Positions 34,967-44,827 of a DNA stretch of 64,000 nt are shown piece after piece. The notes under the pieces were generated by a model. The model was not told the DNA's origin. It was given only the letters and a program-made list of their open reading frames with translations, and did not search any database. The position numbers and the translations under genes are program-made. Source of the stretch: Lumbricus terrestris (taxonomy: Eukaryota > Annelida > Clitellata > Crassiclitellata > Lumbricidae); NCBI GenBank assembly GCA_949752735.1, contig OX457039.1, positions 47,492,218-47,556,217 of the forward strand. The letters run 5' to 3'. The first letter of the stretch is position 1, and every line of letters starts with the position of its first letter.

Positions 34967-37046
34967 GATGATTTCTATGGCGCCGTAACACAGCCATGCC
35001 GTTACAATGGTGCCTCAAATACTAAACTAACAGCAGGATAGGCCTTAAGAAATAAATAAAATAAATAAGTCTCAAGTCCAGATTTGAAGGAATCAACTGA
35101 GTCAGCTGCTCGCAGGACAGGAGGAAGACTGTTCCAGCATCTGGGACCTGGCTCTGAGAAAGCGCGGTCACCGAACCGGGTTTTCGTCTGCCGTACACAA
35201 AGATCGCTTTTGTCGAGCGATCTACGTCGCAACCCAAAGGTGGAGGAGTGTGTCCCGATGCAGTAATCACGCATATAAGCAGGCGCGGCTCTGTGGAGGG
35301 ACTTGTAAACAAGAGGACAGATCTTGAATTCAATCCCGATGTTGTACGTTCCACCACAGTTGCGTGAATGCTGCATTCGTCACCAGAATGGCGGGGTCTG
35401 CAAACGAGGGTCTACTGCTCTTATTATATAGCTGATAAGACAGGTTTTTCAACCAATACACATACATTTGACCTGTCATGTCCAAAGGCAGATAGATAAA
35501 TCCCTTTTTGCTGCTATCCTCAGTGACCCCAGCTATGCTGTCCATGATCTTCTCCCACCAGAACATGCAACCGAATACTTCCTCATGCCTCGTTCACATA
35601 ATCTAGAGATACCACACTGTGATTCATGATTGAAAAGTGATCTAGGACCAGGATGCAGGATAGGTGACTTGTTTGACACTAATATCTAGGTCATTTCCTC
35701 TTACTAATCATATCTTATCACTTATCATCTTATCACTTACTCTACTTTAGATATGATACTGAAAATATGATGTGATACTCAAAAGAACAAAGAGGCAAAA
35801 TAACATATAATAGGGCTGCCAACCGTCCCGTGTCCCGGATTGATCTCAAAATGTCCCGGAATTTCGTCCAGATCTATTTATTAATTTTTGCTTACTAAAC
35901 TCAGCCATTTGTATGATGATTTTTACGTCCTGCTCTCTATCAGACCTACACATTAGGCTACATTGTTGGCTGAACATCTGGAGTTAAAGTCTTCAAAACT
36001 TTACAACTGGCACTCGGTGTTCAGTTTAGCATATTGCGTCCAGTTTTAATGCTTTATGAACGATCTGTTGTCTAATAATCGCAATAACCTGAGCACCGAG
36101 AGTTCACCGACCTTATTAAAGCACAACTGTTAGCATGACATAAGTGCTGATTTCTGCGACTTTGTGGCCATCTAAGTTTAATATGAATCCTTCTCTCCGG
36201 TCGCAGATCTATGAACCTACGATAGGACCTACATGTACCTACCAACTTCCCTCAATTTGGGCTCATAACTCTTACTCTGATGTGCCTAGGTGACTGGAGT
36301 TTGAAATGTTTCTTCTTGAGGTTGATTCTAGTCTTATATTTAGGCTATAAAATTGATCTTGATGATTTGTCTGAAATAATTGTTAAGGATTTTTTTAGTA
36401 GATTGTAGGCCTATGTGTAGATTCTATACTGGGCTGGCAAGTTTTGTCAAATTATGCGCTTCTGTGTATTGTGTAAATTGGTAATGGCACATCGAGTGGC
36501 TGAAGCCTTACAGGCCATGAAGGCGTCCCGGAATGGCAAAATCAAAAGTTGGCAGCCCTAACATATAATAATAAAGCACATGCTAAAAGTAGATAGCATA
36601 CCTTCAGACGAATTTGTTCGAACTCCGGAGATCAGAGAAGTAATCACGGCATTCCATCTCAGTGCCTCTTTTTGGTTCTCGTCGTACGTACTGTAGTGAT
36701 CGAATTTGATCGTCAGAGTCTCTCTTCTTCTGCAGCTACCTTTTGTAAACTTCTTTTTCCTCTGATAAGTATAAACCACAAGGTAAGCTGCTGCGTCAGA
36801 GGATTTCTTTCCTTTCATGCAGTCGCAGCCAACTGCGTCATCGAAGCTGATTCTTTCACCTGAAAAGCAATCACCAGCTGCAACCGAACCCGACCCGTTT
36901 GGGGTTTCATGCCTGGACGATGAAGACGTTTCGTAGTACGCTATGCCTGTTGTGCTGACAGACACGGTGTAAATTGGCTTCGATCTGTGGTTAATGGTAA
37001 ACTGTCCTTCCAGGAGAATATCATCCGAGTTTATAATGTCCCCCAT
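29285..37046 (-). CDS. SPHK: Sphingosine kinase (SPHK1/2-like), 6 exons, 552 aa
   Basis: It phosphorylates sphingosine to sphingosine 1-phosphate, a signalling lipid. Minus-strand exons: 37046-36602, 34057-33917, 32215-32121, 31291-31176, 30945-30722, 29922-29285 (1659 nt, one frame, GT-AG). The ATG at 37046-37044 is the first in frame. Residues about 10-145 match the N-terminal domain of SPHK2-type enzymes (SDAAAYLVVYTYQ, TYDENQKEALRW). The catalytic core has MLVMVNPFSGPGK (about 157-170), nucleotide-binding SGDG (220-223), VVNGLMERPDWE (228-239), PGGSGNA (250-256) and the substrate-binding ADVDIESEKYR (Asp315). VVDGE lies at 521-525. A Ser/Gly-rich linker of about 75 residues separates YRGRLSFLPV from SNWVTIEDDF. 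All family motifs are intact. Calling SPHK1 or SPHK2 is not justified; it may be a single pre-duplication gene. Confidence 0.96.
31690..31790 (-). repeat. LINE/SINE 3' end with (ATGA)n tail
   Basis: (TTCA)n at 31694-31720 is followed by GGACATTTATATAGCGCTCC and TACTCAGAGGTGCTCC, the shared 3' tail in minus orientation. It lies in the sphingosine kinase gene between exons 3 and 4. Confidence 0.8.
32655..32965 (+). mobile_element. Decayed CR1-like LINE C-terminal fragment
   Basis: A plus-strand frame reads MKLNALKKKAIRIIIKSCLN, which parallels LNRLQKKAIRIITKS in the CR1-like element at 43.3 kb. Further on, SLRNSLQEVIRYLEL parallels its PLLWNNIPENIR. Frameshifts and stops separate the pieces. 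It is intronic and antisense in the kinase gene. Confidence 0.65.
34096..34250 (+). repeat. Dispersed repeat, partner of 13013-13163
   Basis: It begins GGGTTTAAAGTGGGTGGGAA and ends GCTCACCCAAAC, sharing ordered blocks with the inverted copy at 13013-13163. It directly abuts the hairpin at 34251. Confidence 0.65.
34251..34433. repeat. Long near-perfect intronic hairpin, 80-bp arms, 23-nt loop
   Basis: The arm 34251-34330 (AAATATCAGTCCTCTGGTTA...) is repeated inverted at 34354-34433 with only two mismatches. The spacer is 34331-34353. It lies in intron 1 of the sphingosine kinase gene and would fold in the pre-mRNA. Confidence 0.95.
34922..35376 (-). mobile_element. LINE 3' end (CR1/L2-like C-terminus) with (ATT)n tail
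   Basis: On the minus strand a frame at 35376-35002 contains IEFKICPLVYKSLHRAAPAY, GDRAFSEPGPRCWNSLPPVL and SFKSGLETYLF, diagnostic of CR1/L2 LINE C-termini. The terminus GGCGCCATAGAAATC at 34975-34989 differs from the GCGCTATATAAAT family, and an (ATT)n run at 34922-34962 follows. Sequence to about 35570 may be upstream decayed ORF2. Confidence 0.85.
35811..36560. mobile_element. hAT non-autonomous element, 750 bp, 8-bp target-site duplication
   Basis: The terminal inverted repeats are TAGGGCTGCCAAC and GTTGGCAGCCCTA. Both flanks carry ACATATAA (35803-35810, 36561-36568). The 8-bp duplication and TAGGG termini fit hAT. Internal GTCCCGG words lie near both ends. There is no transposase. It ends about 40 bp from the donor of sphingosine kinase exon 1. 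Confidence 0.93.
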
Positions 37047-37484
37047 TGTTCCTTTCAACGATAATCAGCTGAATACGACTCAGTGTTCATAACTTCAACT
37101 CACTTATTGACCGTAGCCTCAACGGCCTGTTATTGTTATCATACTTTGCGCCGATATATTATACCCTTACATAGATTCATCACTTGCTAAGTGCTCGCTT
37201 GATGGCGCTCGGTGCACTTGTACTCTACTCTTTTGTCAAGGAGTCTTTTTTCAGAGGAGTTGTCACTCGTGAAAATAACGTGTGCTTCCGTTTCAATCTT
37301 AAATAGAGATGTCGCCCCAACTTCAAATTTTGTTTCCAGTAAAATGTGACATCTAACAACTTCGCAGGAAATATTTTATTTCGCAATGATAGTCATTTCT
37401 CAATCTACCTTCATAAATATTATTAATTGAAAGCGTGTGTTTATGCGAAGAAGATGTGAAATTTTCACGAACAAATTATCGTCC

Positions 37485-37660
37485 AAAAACCAGTACGACG
37501 ACGACGACGACGTTGAATTATAGTTTCCAATCCTGTGTAAAAACGGTCCATGTACTCTAGTTAAATTGAAATGCAGTGCGCATTAAAAGGAGGGACAACA
37601 AGAATCAGAAGTAGGTCTATAAACATGAGTGCATATAGCGCTGTTGTTACCTGAATAAAG
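37485..37660 (+). repeat. Dispersed ~170-bp direct repeat, copy 1
   Basis: It shares GTAGTTTTCAATCCTGT-like, AAAAACGGTCC, GAAATGCAGTGCGCATTAAA, GGAGGGACAACAAGAATC and TAGGTCTATAAACATGAGTG with 40293-40466. A (GAC)n run (37496-37512) marks its left end. Confidence 0.88.
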
Positions 37661-37917
37661 TTGCCTTATATTATGAATCACTGCATAATAGGCCTACATA
37701 ATGTTATTTTATCTCTCAGGCGGGGTCATGAACTTTGAAAAAGTAGCACAATTTTTCTTGCTGAATATTATAGGAGCAATATAGCATCGATGGCACACTG
37801 GTCTCTTTATTTGCTTCAGCTTTCGTTTGACTCTGAGAAATTTCGAAACAACAATTTGACATATTTAGCCTAATAGGCCTATGTCTAGGCCTATATTATC
37901 AGGAAGGAAGATGACAA

Positions 37918-38103
37918 CATGGAAAAAGACCTGATACAGGGTACAACACCGGGGGGAAGAGGAAGACCTTGCACGACATGGATGGATAACATTCGAGCCT
38001 GGACTGGAATGACGTTGGAACAGATCACAAGGAGCACGGAAGATCGAAGAGAGTGGAAGAAGATTATTCATGATGCGGCCAACCCTCGTCACGAGGACGG
38101 CTG
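37918..38103 (+). mobile_element. 3' fragment of an RTE-like LINE
   Basis: The plus-strand frame reads DLIQGTTPGGRGRPCTTWMD then NIRAWTGMTLEQITR and DRREWKKIIHDAANPRHEDG before TGA. This GRPxxxW-D/ENIR-WTG pattern is the C-terminus of RTE-like LINE proteins. Similar pieces are at 43676 and 55166. Confidence 0.85.
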
Positions 38104-38516
38104 AGGAAGAAGAAATATTATCTGCGAAATGCATCGGCGCAGAACATTGAGGTATTAAATTATTATAAACTATCTTTTTGGCGCAGATCAAGGACTCTTT
38201 GAGCGCAGCTGCAGAAACCGTCATTTAAATTATTATTGATCCCTGACCAATGAACATGTGGTGTATCTTTGGTTATCGCGCTTCGTTCTCGAGCAGAAAA
38301 TTTTGCGCCGTTCGTGGAAAGTGTAAAAAATTAAGAAAAAGTAAGTCATAGCGCGCTTCAATAGTTGGTTGATCGAATTCATTTCTGCTCTGTTTTTCTA
38401 TTGCACACTCAAGTCGCCCTATGGTCTGTTTGCTATCGATAAATTGCGTTTAGCTTTCATTGAATGCGCTAGCGCGCGCTTCCGTAAGTAGCCTACCGTT
38501 TACTTTAGAGGCTGCA

Positions 38517-39598
38517 TTGGGCGGAGTTTATCAGGGGCTAGCCCACAGATTCAGTTTTTTTAACCGTTGAAACGGTATCTTTTCCCAGGCTTAGCCCCCC
38601 TCCAAGAAGGCGCAGACTCATAAATTTGTTCGGGGAAAATGGTTCTGTTCACGTCTTAACGAACACGAGACGGTAGAAGTGCATTTTAGCGTATTTTATT
38701 ATTTCGAAATCGATATATGGTGCATTTTAGCGTATTTTATTATTTAGCGTATGTATTTACACATTTCGTCGATGAAATCGTTACGGTTCATATTTCTATT
38801 GAAAAGTATATTGAAAGCTGGATTGGTGAAAACTTCTTGGTGAAATAGAAGCTGAATTGATGAGAAAACACTTGAAAAATAGAAGGTGGATTAAGGTATC
38901 TAATGGCTGACATAGGGCCTAGCAGCTGGATGGACAAAAATAACGCTCGAGAAATGGAAACGGAACTGATGAAAAGATTGCTTGAGAAATAGAAGTTGGA
39001 TTGAGGAAAATTATTTCCCTTAAATAGAAGCGGGTTGCTGAAAAGATACTTAATTAAATGAGAGCTTGGCTGATGGCAAATAATTGTTATTTAAATAGAA
39101 TCAGGATTGATGAAATAAATTGTTGCTGCAACAGAAGCTGGATTGACGAAAGTGATACATGCCAAGGTAAAAGTTGGATTGATGAAAATGCTTGCGGAAG
39201 TTCGAAAACGCACCCAAACAATAAAATACGCTATTTATTTTTTAGCTAAGCGGTTTCGAATAAAATACCCTAAAATGCACTTTTACCCACGAAACTTCCG
39301 AATGACTTTAAAAAGTTCATCAACTTTTTTGTCCGGGAAAATTTGTAGTTTTCGACGAGATTTCAGCCCGAGGACTAAAAGATATGTTTGTCTCTCTTAA
39401 TGTCACCATGTAACCAGGCTGCGGTGTGTCAACCTGGACGTTTTTCACGAATTAAACGAATATCTATATAAAAAGAAGTCATCAACTTTTTTGGGTCGAG
39501 AAAATATTTGTCGGCGCCGTTCTGGACCGAGTCTCAGCCTCAACAAAGCCCATGTATTCCCAAGTTCTTCTTTAGCCCCTCCAAGAACGGAAGCCAAA
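38517..39598. mobile_element. Foldback-like element with TGGGCGGAGTTT ends
   Basis: The ends TGGGCGGAGTTT (38518-38529) and AAACTCCGCCCA (about 39593-39604) are inverted. Further in, GTGCATTTTAGCGTATTTTA recurs inverted as TAAAATACCCTAAAATGCAC near 39262-39281. The middle (38800-39190) holds the ~34-bp AGAAGCTGGATTGATG tandem repeat seen at 17255. Flanks GAGGCTGC and GAGTCTGC could be an imperfect target-site duplication. The boundaries are approximate. Confidence 0.65.
38800..39190 (-). repeat. Degenerate ~34-bp tandem repeat, same unit as 17255-17615
   Basis: About eleven units of the type AAATAGAAGCTGGATTGATG AAAA..., the reverse complement of the unit inside the 17099 element. Confidence 0.82.
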
Positions 39599-39604
39599 CT
39601 CCGC

Positions 39605-40292
39605 CCATGGAGTCTGCGACCATTGTGACTTGATTAATTTTAAGCTTAAATAATGCAGTACTGTTCAGTAAATTAAATATGAGCCATAAAAAACAAGCCT
39701 GTGCACTTTCCATGTTTGGCTGATTTAATCTTTGAGAAGAACTGTTGACAAAATTAGGCTATATTTAAGTGCTTGAAAACTGTGCAACAATTTCAGGACA
39801 GGAAATCTAGGTGATGGGTAAAATCTTGAGATATAGGTTAAATTAATTAAATTTCCTTTACAACTCAGTGTTGCATTGATGTTCAATCAATTCCATTTGC
39901 ATGGCATGGTGTTTGTTAAACCTATACTGGATTGGCATAAGTAGAAATGGGAGATTCAAAGATTCAAGTGTAGGCCTATGATCTATGACTGCCATGAGCA
40001 GTAAAATCTACAAAACAATACAGGAACTGTATTCTCAAGACAATTGGTTATTCAGCATATTTTATTATTGTATGCAATCAGCTATTCTTGTAAAACTAGC
40101 AATTAGCAAAGTGCAAAAACAGATGCAGACTTACGTATGACAATCTCTCCAATGAACTTTGAATTGTCACTTCAAACATTAAAGCAAGCTACATTCTCTA
40201 TTTGTATTGTGAAAACAATGTAACTGATCTCACATTAAATACAGCACACATGCATTTATTATTTGGTATTAATTATTATTTACAGTTGCAAA
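39605..40292. other. Non-coding, nothing recognised
   Basis: AT-rich single-copy sequence between the foldback-like element and the second 170-bp repeat copy. Confidence 0.4.
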
Positions 40293-40466
40293 AAAAAACC
40301 CAGTCCGACGACGATGTTAAATTGTAGTTTTCAATCCTGTCTAAAAACGGTCCTTGTACTCTATAGCTGAATTGAAATGCAGTGCGCATTAAAAGGAGGG
40401 ACAACAAGAATCCGAAGTAGGTCTATAAACATGAGTGTAAAGGCCTATAGTGCTGTTGCTTACCTG
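40293..40466 (+). repeat. Dispersed ~170-bp direct repeat, copy 2
   Basis: Matches 37485-37660 in the same orientation, 2.8 kb away. The right end continues into the C-rich tandem repeat. Confidence 0.88.
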
Positions 40467-40484
40467 AAAAACTGTGGAAATGCA

Positions 40485-41050
40485 TCTTGGTGAAACAACG
40501 AAAATTATGGTTTTCGCCCCCACCCTGGGCCCCCCCCCCCCATGGTGGGAGAGATTCGCCAACCCCTCCAATAGGTGATCCTGATGGCCGTCTGTCCAGG
40601 TACAAAGTTTCAGATCAATGGCTGTGTTTTACCAAAAAATTCTCCCCCCAATAATACCCTGACCCCACCCGGCCCCTGAGGGGTGAGGTGTGTGTGTGTT
40701 GTGTGGGGACGAGGTGAGCTGGTAGCATTCGTTGTAGCTGGAACGTTTCAGGTGAATAGCTGTGAAACTATGGCGACAGAATGGATATTGCAAAAGTTTG
40801 GATTTTCACACCCCACCATGGCCCCCATGGTGGTAGAGATTCGCCAACCCCTCCACCAGGTGGTTTTGATGGCCCTCTGTCTAGGTAGAAAGCTTCAGAT
40901 CAATAGCTGCGTTTTAGCGGGGGAAAATTGGAGTTTTGCCCCCACCCTGGCCCCATGATGGTAGAGAATCGCCAACCCCTCGTTGGGGTGTCTCATGCCT
41001 AGTGAAGGTTTGGAGTGAAAAGCTCAAAAACTGTGGAAATGCATCCCGGC
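40485..41050 (+). repeat. C-rich tandem repeat, about 3 diverged units of 130-300 bp
   Basis: Each unit carries CCCCACCCTGG, CCATGGTGG, AGAGATTCGCCAACCCCTCC, TGATGGCC, GTCTAGGTA, AAGTTTCAGATCAAT and GCTGTGTTTTA-like blocks. Units start near 40510, 40805 and 40938. There is a C13 run at about 40528-40540 and AACTGTGGAAATGCATC at both ends of the region. Confidence 0.8.
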
Positions 41051-41351
41051 CAGACAGCAGACACACAGAATCTTCTCTTTAGGCCTATTTATATAGATAA
41101 ATTTTTAAAGATTAAGTGTTAATGCTCAATATAGTAATAATACTTAGTAGGTATATATTATTTAATGCAGTGAACGGTTTAGGTAAAAACTTTTTGTGAG
41201 TTAGTGTATTACCATGGACTTAAATAGTATTCTAACTGAATAGTAATAATATTTATTAGGATCACAGGTGCAATGATAATAAGTGCAGATGCACAAATGA
41301 TCTAACGCCACACCAGCCAGTGATTGGTTGCATATGTAACTTTATCTAATA

Positions 41352-42511
41352 TCATGACTTCTATAGTGCCATTGACTTAATGCACTTGACTTCTATAGTG
41401 CCATTGACATAATGCACATGACTTCTATAGTGCCATTGACATGATGCACATGACTTCTATATAGTGCCATTGACATAATGCACATGACTTCTATAGTGCC
41501 ATTGACAAAATGCACATGACTTCTATAGCGCCATTGACATAATGCACTTGACTTCTATAGTGCCATTGACATAATGCGCTTGACTTCTATAGTGCCATTG
41601 ACATGATGCACATGACTTATATATAGTGCCATTGACATAATGCACTTGACTTCTATAGTGCCATTGACATAATGCACGTGACTTCTATAGTGCCATTGAC
41701 ATGATGCACATGACTTCTATAGTGCCATTGGCATAATGTACATGACTTCTATAGTGCCATTGACATAATGCACATGACTTCTATAGTGCCATTGACATAA
41801 TGCACATGACTTCTATAGTGCCATTGACATAATGCACATGACTTCTATAGTGCCATTGACATAATGCACATGACTTCTATAGTGCCATTGACATAATGCA
41901 CATGACTTCTATAGTGCCATTGACATAATGCACTTGACTTCTATAGTGCCATTGACATGATGCACATGACTTCTATATAGTGCCATTGACATAATGCACT
42001 TGACTTCTATAGTGCCATTGACATAATGCACATGACTTCTATAGTGCCATTGACATAATGCACATGACTTCTATATAGTGCCATTGACATAATGCACTTG
42101 ACTTCTATAGTGCCATTGACATGATGCACATGACTTCTATATAGTGCCATTGACATAATGCACATGACTTCTATAGTGCCATTGACATAATGCACATGAC
42201 TTCTATAGTGCCATTGACATAATGCACATGAGTTCTATAGTGCCATTGACATAATGCACATGACTTCTATAGTGCCATTGGCATAATGTACATGACTTCT
42301 ATAGTGCCATTGACATAATGCACATGACTTCTATAGTGCTATTGACATAATGCACATGACTTCTATAGTGCCATTGACATAATGCACATGACTTCTATAG
42401 TGCCATTGACATAATGCACATGACTTCTATAGTGCCATTGACATGATGCACATGACTTCTATATAATGCCATTGACATAATGCACATGACTTCTATAGTG
42501 CCATTGGCATA
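41352..42511 (+). repeat. 32-bp minisatellite, about 36 copies
   Basis: The unit is CACATGACTTCTATAGTGCC ATTGACATAATG. Variants carry TATATAG (34 bp), CTTGAC for CATGAC, or TTGGCATAATGTA. The array is interrupted by a CR1-like LINE and one more unit lies beyond it at 44571-44612. CTTCTATAGTGCC resembles the TTCTATGGCGCC and TTTATATAGCGCC termini of nearby LINE ends. Confidence 0.96.
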
Positions 42512-42552
42512 CTTCAACTTCAACTTGTTTATTGATCCCAAAAATATAAAAC

Positions 42553-42697
42553 AAACAATTATGCATTCATAATAGTACACAAAGCGATTGATTGCTGTTA
42601 ACAAGTATGCATTCATAATAGTACACAAATTGATTAATTGCAGTTAACAATTATGCATTCATAATAGTACACAAAGTGATTAATTGCAGTTAATGAT
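42553..42697. repeat. 46-bp tandem repeat (3 copies) in the CR1-like LINE 3' UTR
   Basis: ATGCATTCATAATAGTACAC recurs at 42561, 42607 and 42653 with AAGTGATTAATTGCAGTTAA between. Confidence 0.88.
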
Positions 42698-43675
42698 TGC
42701 GAATGGTATAGCTTAGTGTACAGTTATTACTGTGAAATGTAGGGAGCAATAGGCTACCCGAAGGGAGTGATCCCGCTATTGGGGCCTATTTACCAAAGGA
42801 AAAAATTCTTCACAATTATATGATTAATGATAATAGATTAGAAAACAGATAGAAATGGCAGTATTTTTGGAATCAATTAAATAACAGCAGTGGGATACCT
42901 TCCTTCTGCTCAACTTAAAAAGAATGGGGGAAAAAACACGGAATAAATGGGTTGTTCATTTTACATTTTTTAATGTGTGTGCACGGATTTGGGATTTAAA
43001 TCGATCGAGACTCCTGGATGCACGAATATTTTCTGGTATATTATTCCATAAAAGAGGACCTTGATACTTAATAGAAAATTTTCTAGTGTTTGTTTTAGCA
43101 AAGACACTTATGTAGATTCTATTATTTCTAATGGCTTTAGTATATAAGTTAGGTCTAAAATAGGATGAGAATGCAGGTGGAAGAAGGTTGTTGTCATATT
43201 TATACATAAATGTACTAGTTTGGATGAATTTAATTTGGGATATTTTTAGCACGTTCAACTGATTATATAAGGGGCTAGTGTGAGCATTAAAGGGAGATTT
43301 AGTAATAATTCTTATGGCTTTTTTCTGCAGTCTATTTAGCTTAGTTAGGTGAGTGTCATATGTAGATGTCCAAATGAGATTGCAGTAACTTAAGTATGGG
43401 TGTACAAGTGTGAAATATAATGATTTTAGTATATGAAGTGGAAGAAGATAGGCTATTCTGTGAATTATGCCTATATTTTTGGAGATTTTTTTAGACAGTT
43501 CAGCTGTATGTATATTCCATTTTAAGTGCTGGTCGATATGTTCACCCAGGAATTTAGTCAAGTATACTTGCGGTAAGGAAATATTTTCAATTAGTAGGTT
43601 GCTATCAGGAGGTGGAGCAAATTTCTTTTTACTAGATCTAAAAATTATATAATTAGATTTGGCTATGTTCAGTGA

Positions 43676-43940
43676 CCAGGAAGCTAGACCTCTTCGGGCA
43701 TATATGCAGGATGGACAGCAGCAGAAAGATCAAGACAGTTGTGCTTGGAAGAATGGAGGGATCTAACAGGAAAGGACGACCACACAAGGAATGGCTGGAT
43801 AACATATCAGAATGGTGTGGAGCACCACTACAGGACCTAACACACGCTGCCTTGGAGAGACAAACCTGGCGTGGAATAACGAGAACGGCATCGAGCACCT
43901 ACGGGCATTGGTCCCTCGGTTGTTGATGATGATGATGATG
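43676..43940 (+). mobile_element. RTE-like LINE 3' fragment nested in the CR1-like LINE, 11-bp target-site duplication
   Basis: Flanked by ATGTTCAGTGA on both sides (43665-43675, 43941-43951). The plus-strand frame reads LDLFGHICRMDSSRKIKTVV and NRKGRPHKEWLDNISEW, a LINE C-terminus, and ends in (GAT)n. It is in opposite orientation to its host; removing it would bring the host's frame back together. Confidence 0.92.
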
Positions 43941-44570
43941 ATGTTCAGTGAAAGCGTATTGGCTTTGAACCATTCACTAGCCATTTCTAGGTCGTTATTT
44001 TCTTTTTTAATCAATTCTTCATAAGAGGAGTGAGAGTAAAAAGCGTTTGAATCATCAGCAAATAGGATGTAATGTAAAAAAGTTCCAGAATTAGGAAGGT
44101 CATTTATGTATATTAGAAATAAAAGAGGCCCCAGGATTGAGCCCTGAGGGACCCCAAAATCAATCTTTTGGAAGCTGGATAATTTCCCATTACATGAGAC
44201 TTGTTGGTAACGGTTATTTAAGTAATTTGTGAACCAAGTAAGTGCAATACCTCTGATCCCGTAATTCTCAAGTTTATTTAGCAGGATATTATGGTTGACG
44301 GTATCGAAGGCCTTAGCTAAGTCAAGAAAAATGCCAATGGAATATTCATTATTATCCATGGCTCGTGATATTTTATCTTGTATATCCAGCAATGACATGA
44401 AGGTTGAGTGTTCTCTTTGAAAGCCATATTGAAAAGGGTACAAAATTTTGTTCTGGTGAATAAAGGAGTACAGGCGGTCGTACATTACCCTCTCAAACAA
44501 TTTAGAAAAAAACGGTAGTATAGAAATCGGTCTAAAGTTTGAAACCTCATTTTTATTTCCTTGTTTATAA

Positions 44571-44612
44571 ATGCACATGACTTCTATAGTGCCATTGACA
44601 TAATGTACATGG
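44571..44612 (+). repeat. Displaced minisatellite unit right of the LINE
   Basis: ATGCACATGACTTCTATAGT GCCATTGACATAATGTACATGG is one unit of the 41352 array, cut off by the LINE insertion. Confidence 0.93.
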
Positions 44613-44827
44613 CATCAGTCGAGGATTGATTGAATTGAAGTAGTTAGATTGTCTGTTGTAAACACTCTAATATCTCAGCTTCTCATTGTCAGGGAAATGA
44701 GAAATCAGGGTAGGGTTGAAAAAGATTGAAGCTTGAGACAAAAATGACCGAAGATGAGTTTAGGTTGAAAATGAGCATGGGGTATATTTGGTGATGTGAC
44801 AATCGCAAAACTTTTCTGTTTCAGAAT

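Larger units (their letters stand above)
42512..44570 (-). mobile_element. CR1/L2-like LINE, 5'-truncated, inserted in the minisatellite
   Basis: The minus strand encodes a reverse transcriptase beginning in motif 1: NFRPISILPFFSKLFE, QYGFQREHSTFMSLLDIQD, FLDLAKAFDTVNHNILLNKL, VPQGSILGPLLFLIYINDLP and FADDSNAFYSHSS (44578-43952). It continues after an insertion into TKFLGEHIDQHLKWNIH, RLQKKAIRIITKSP and GPLLWNNIPENIR (43660-42956). The 3' UTR has a 46-bp unit repeated three times (42553-42696) and ends in (TTGAAG)n at 42512-42526. Both junctions fall inside minisatellite units, with no clear target-site duplication. Confidence 0.92.

Noticed and set aside
36558..37058. Start of sphingosine kinase at 37058
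   Set aside because: The codon there is TTG; the first ATG in frame is at 37046-37044, which matches the expected N-terminus.
42007..42628. Minus-strand frames encoding repeated YRSHVHHVNGTIEV-like peptides
   Set aside because: They are translations of the 32-bp minisatellite, kept open by repetition over a short distance.
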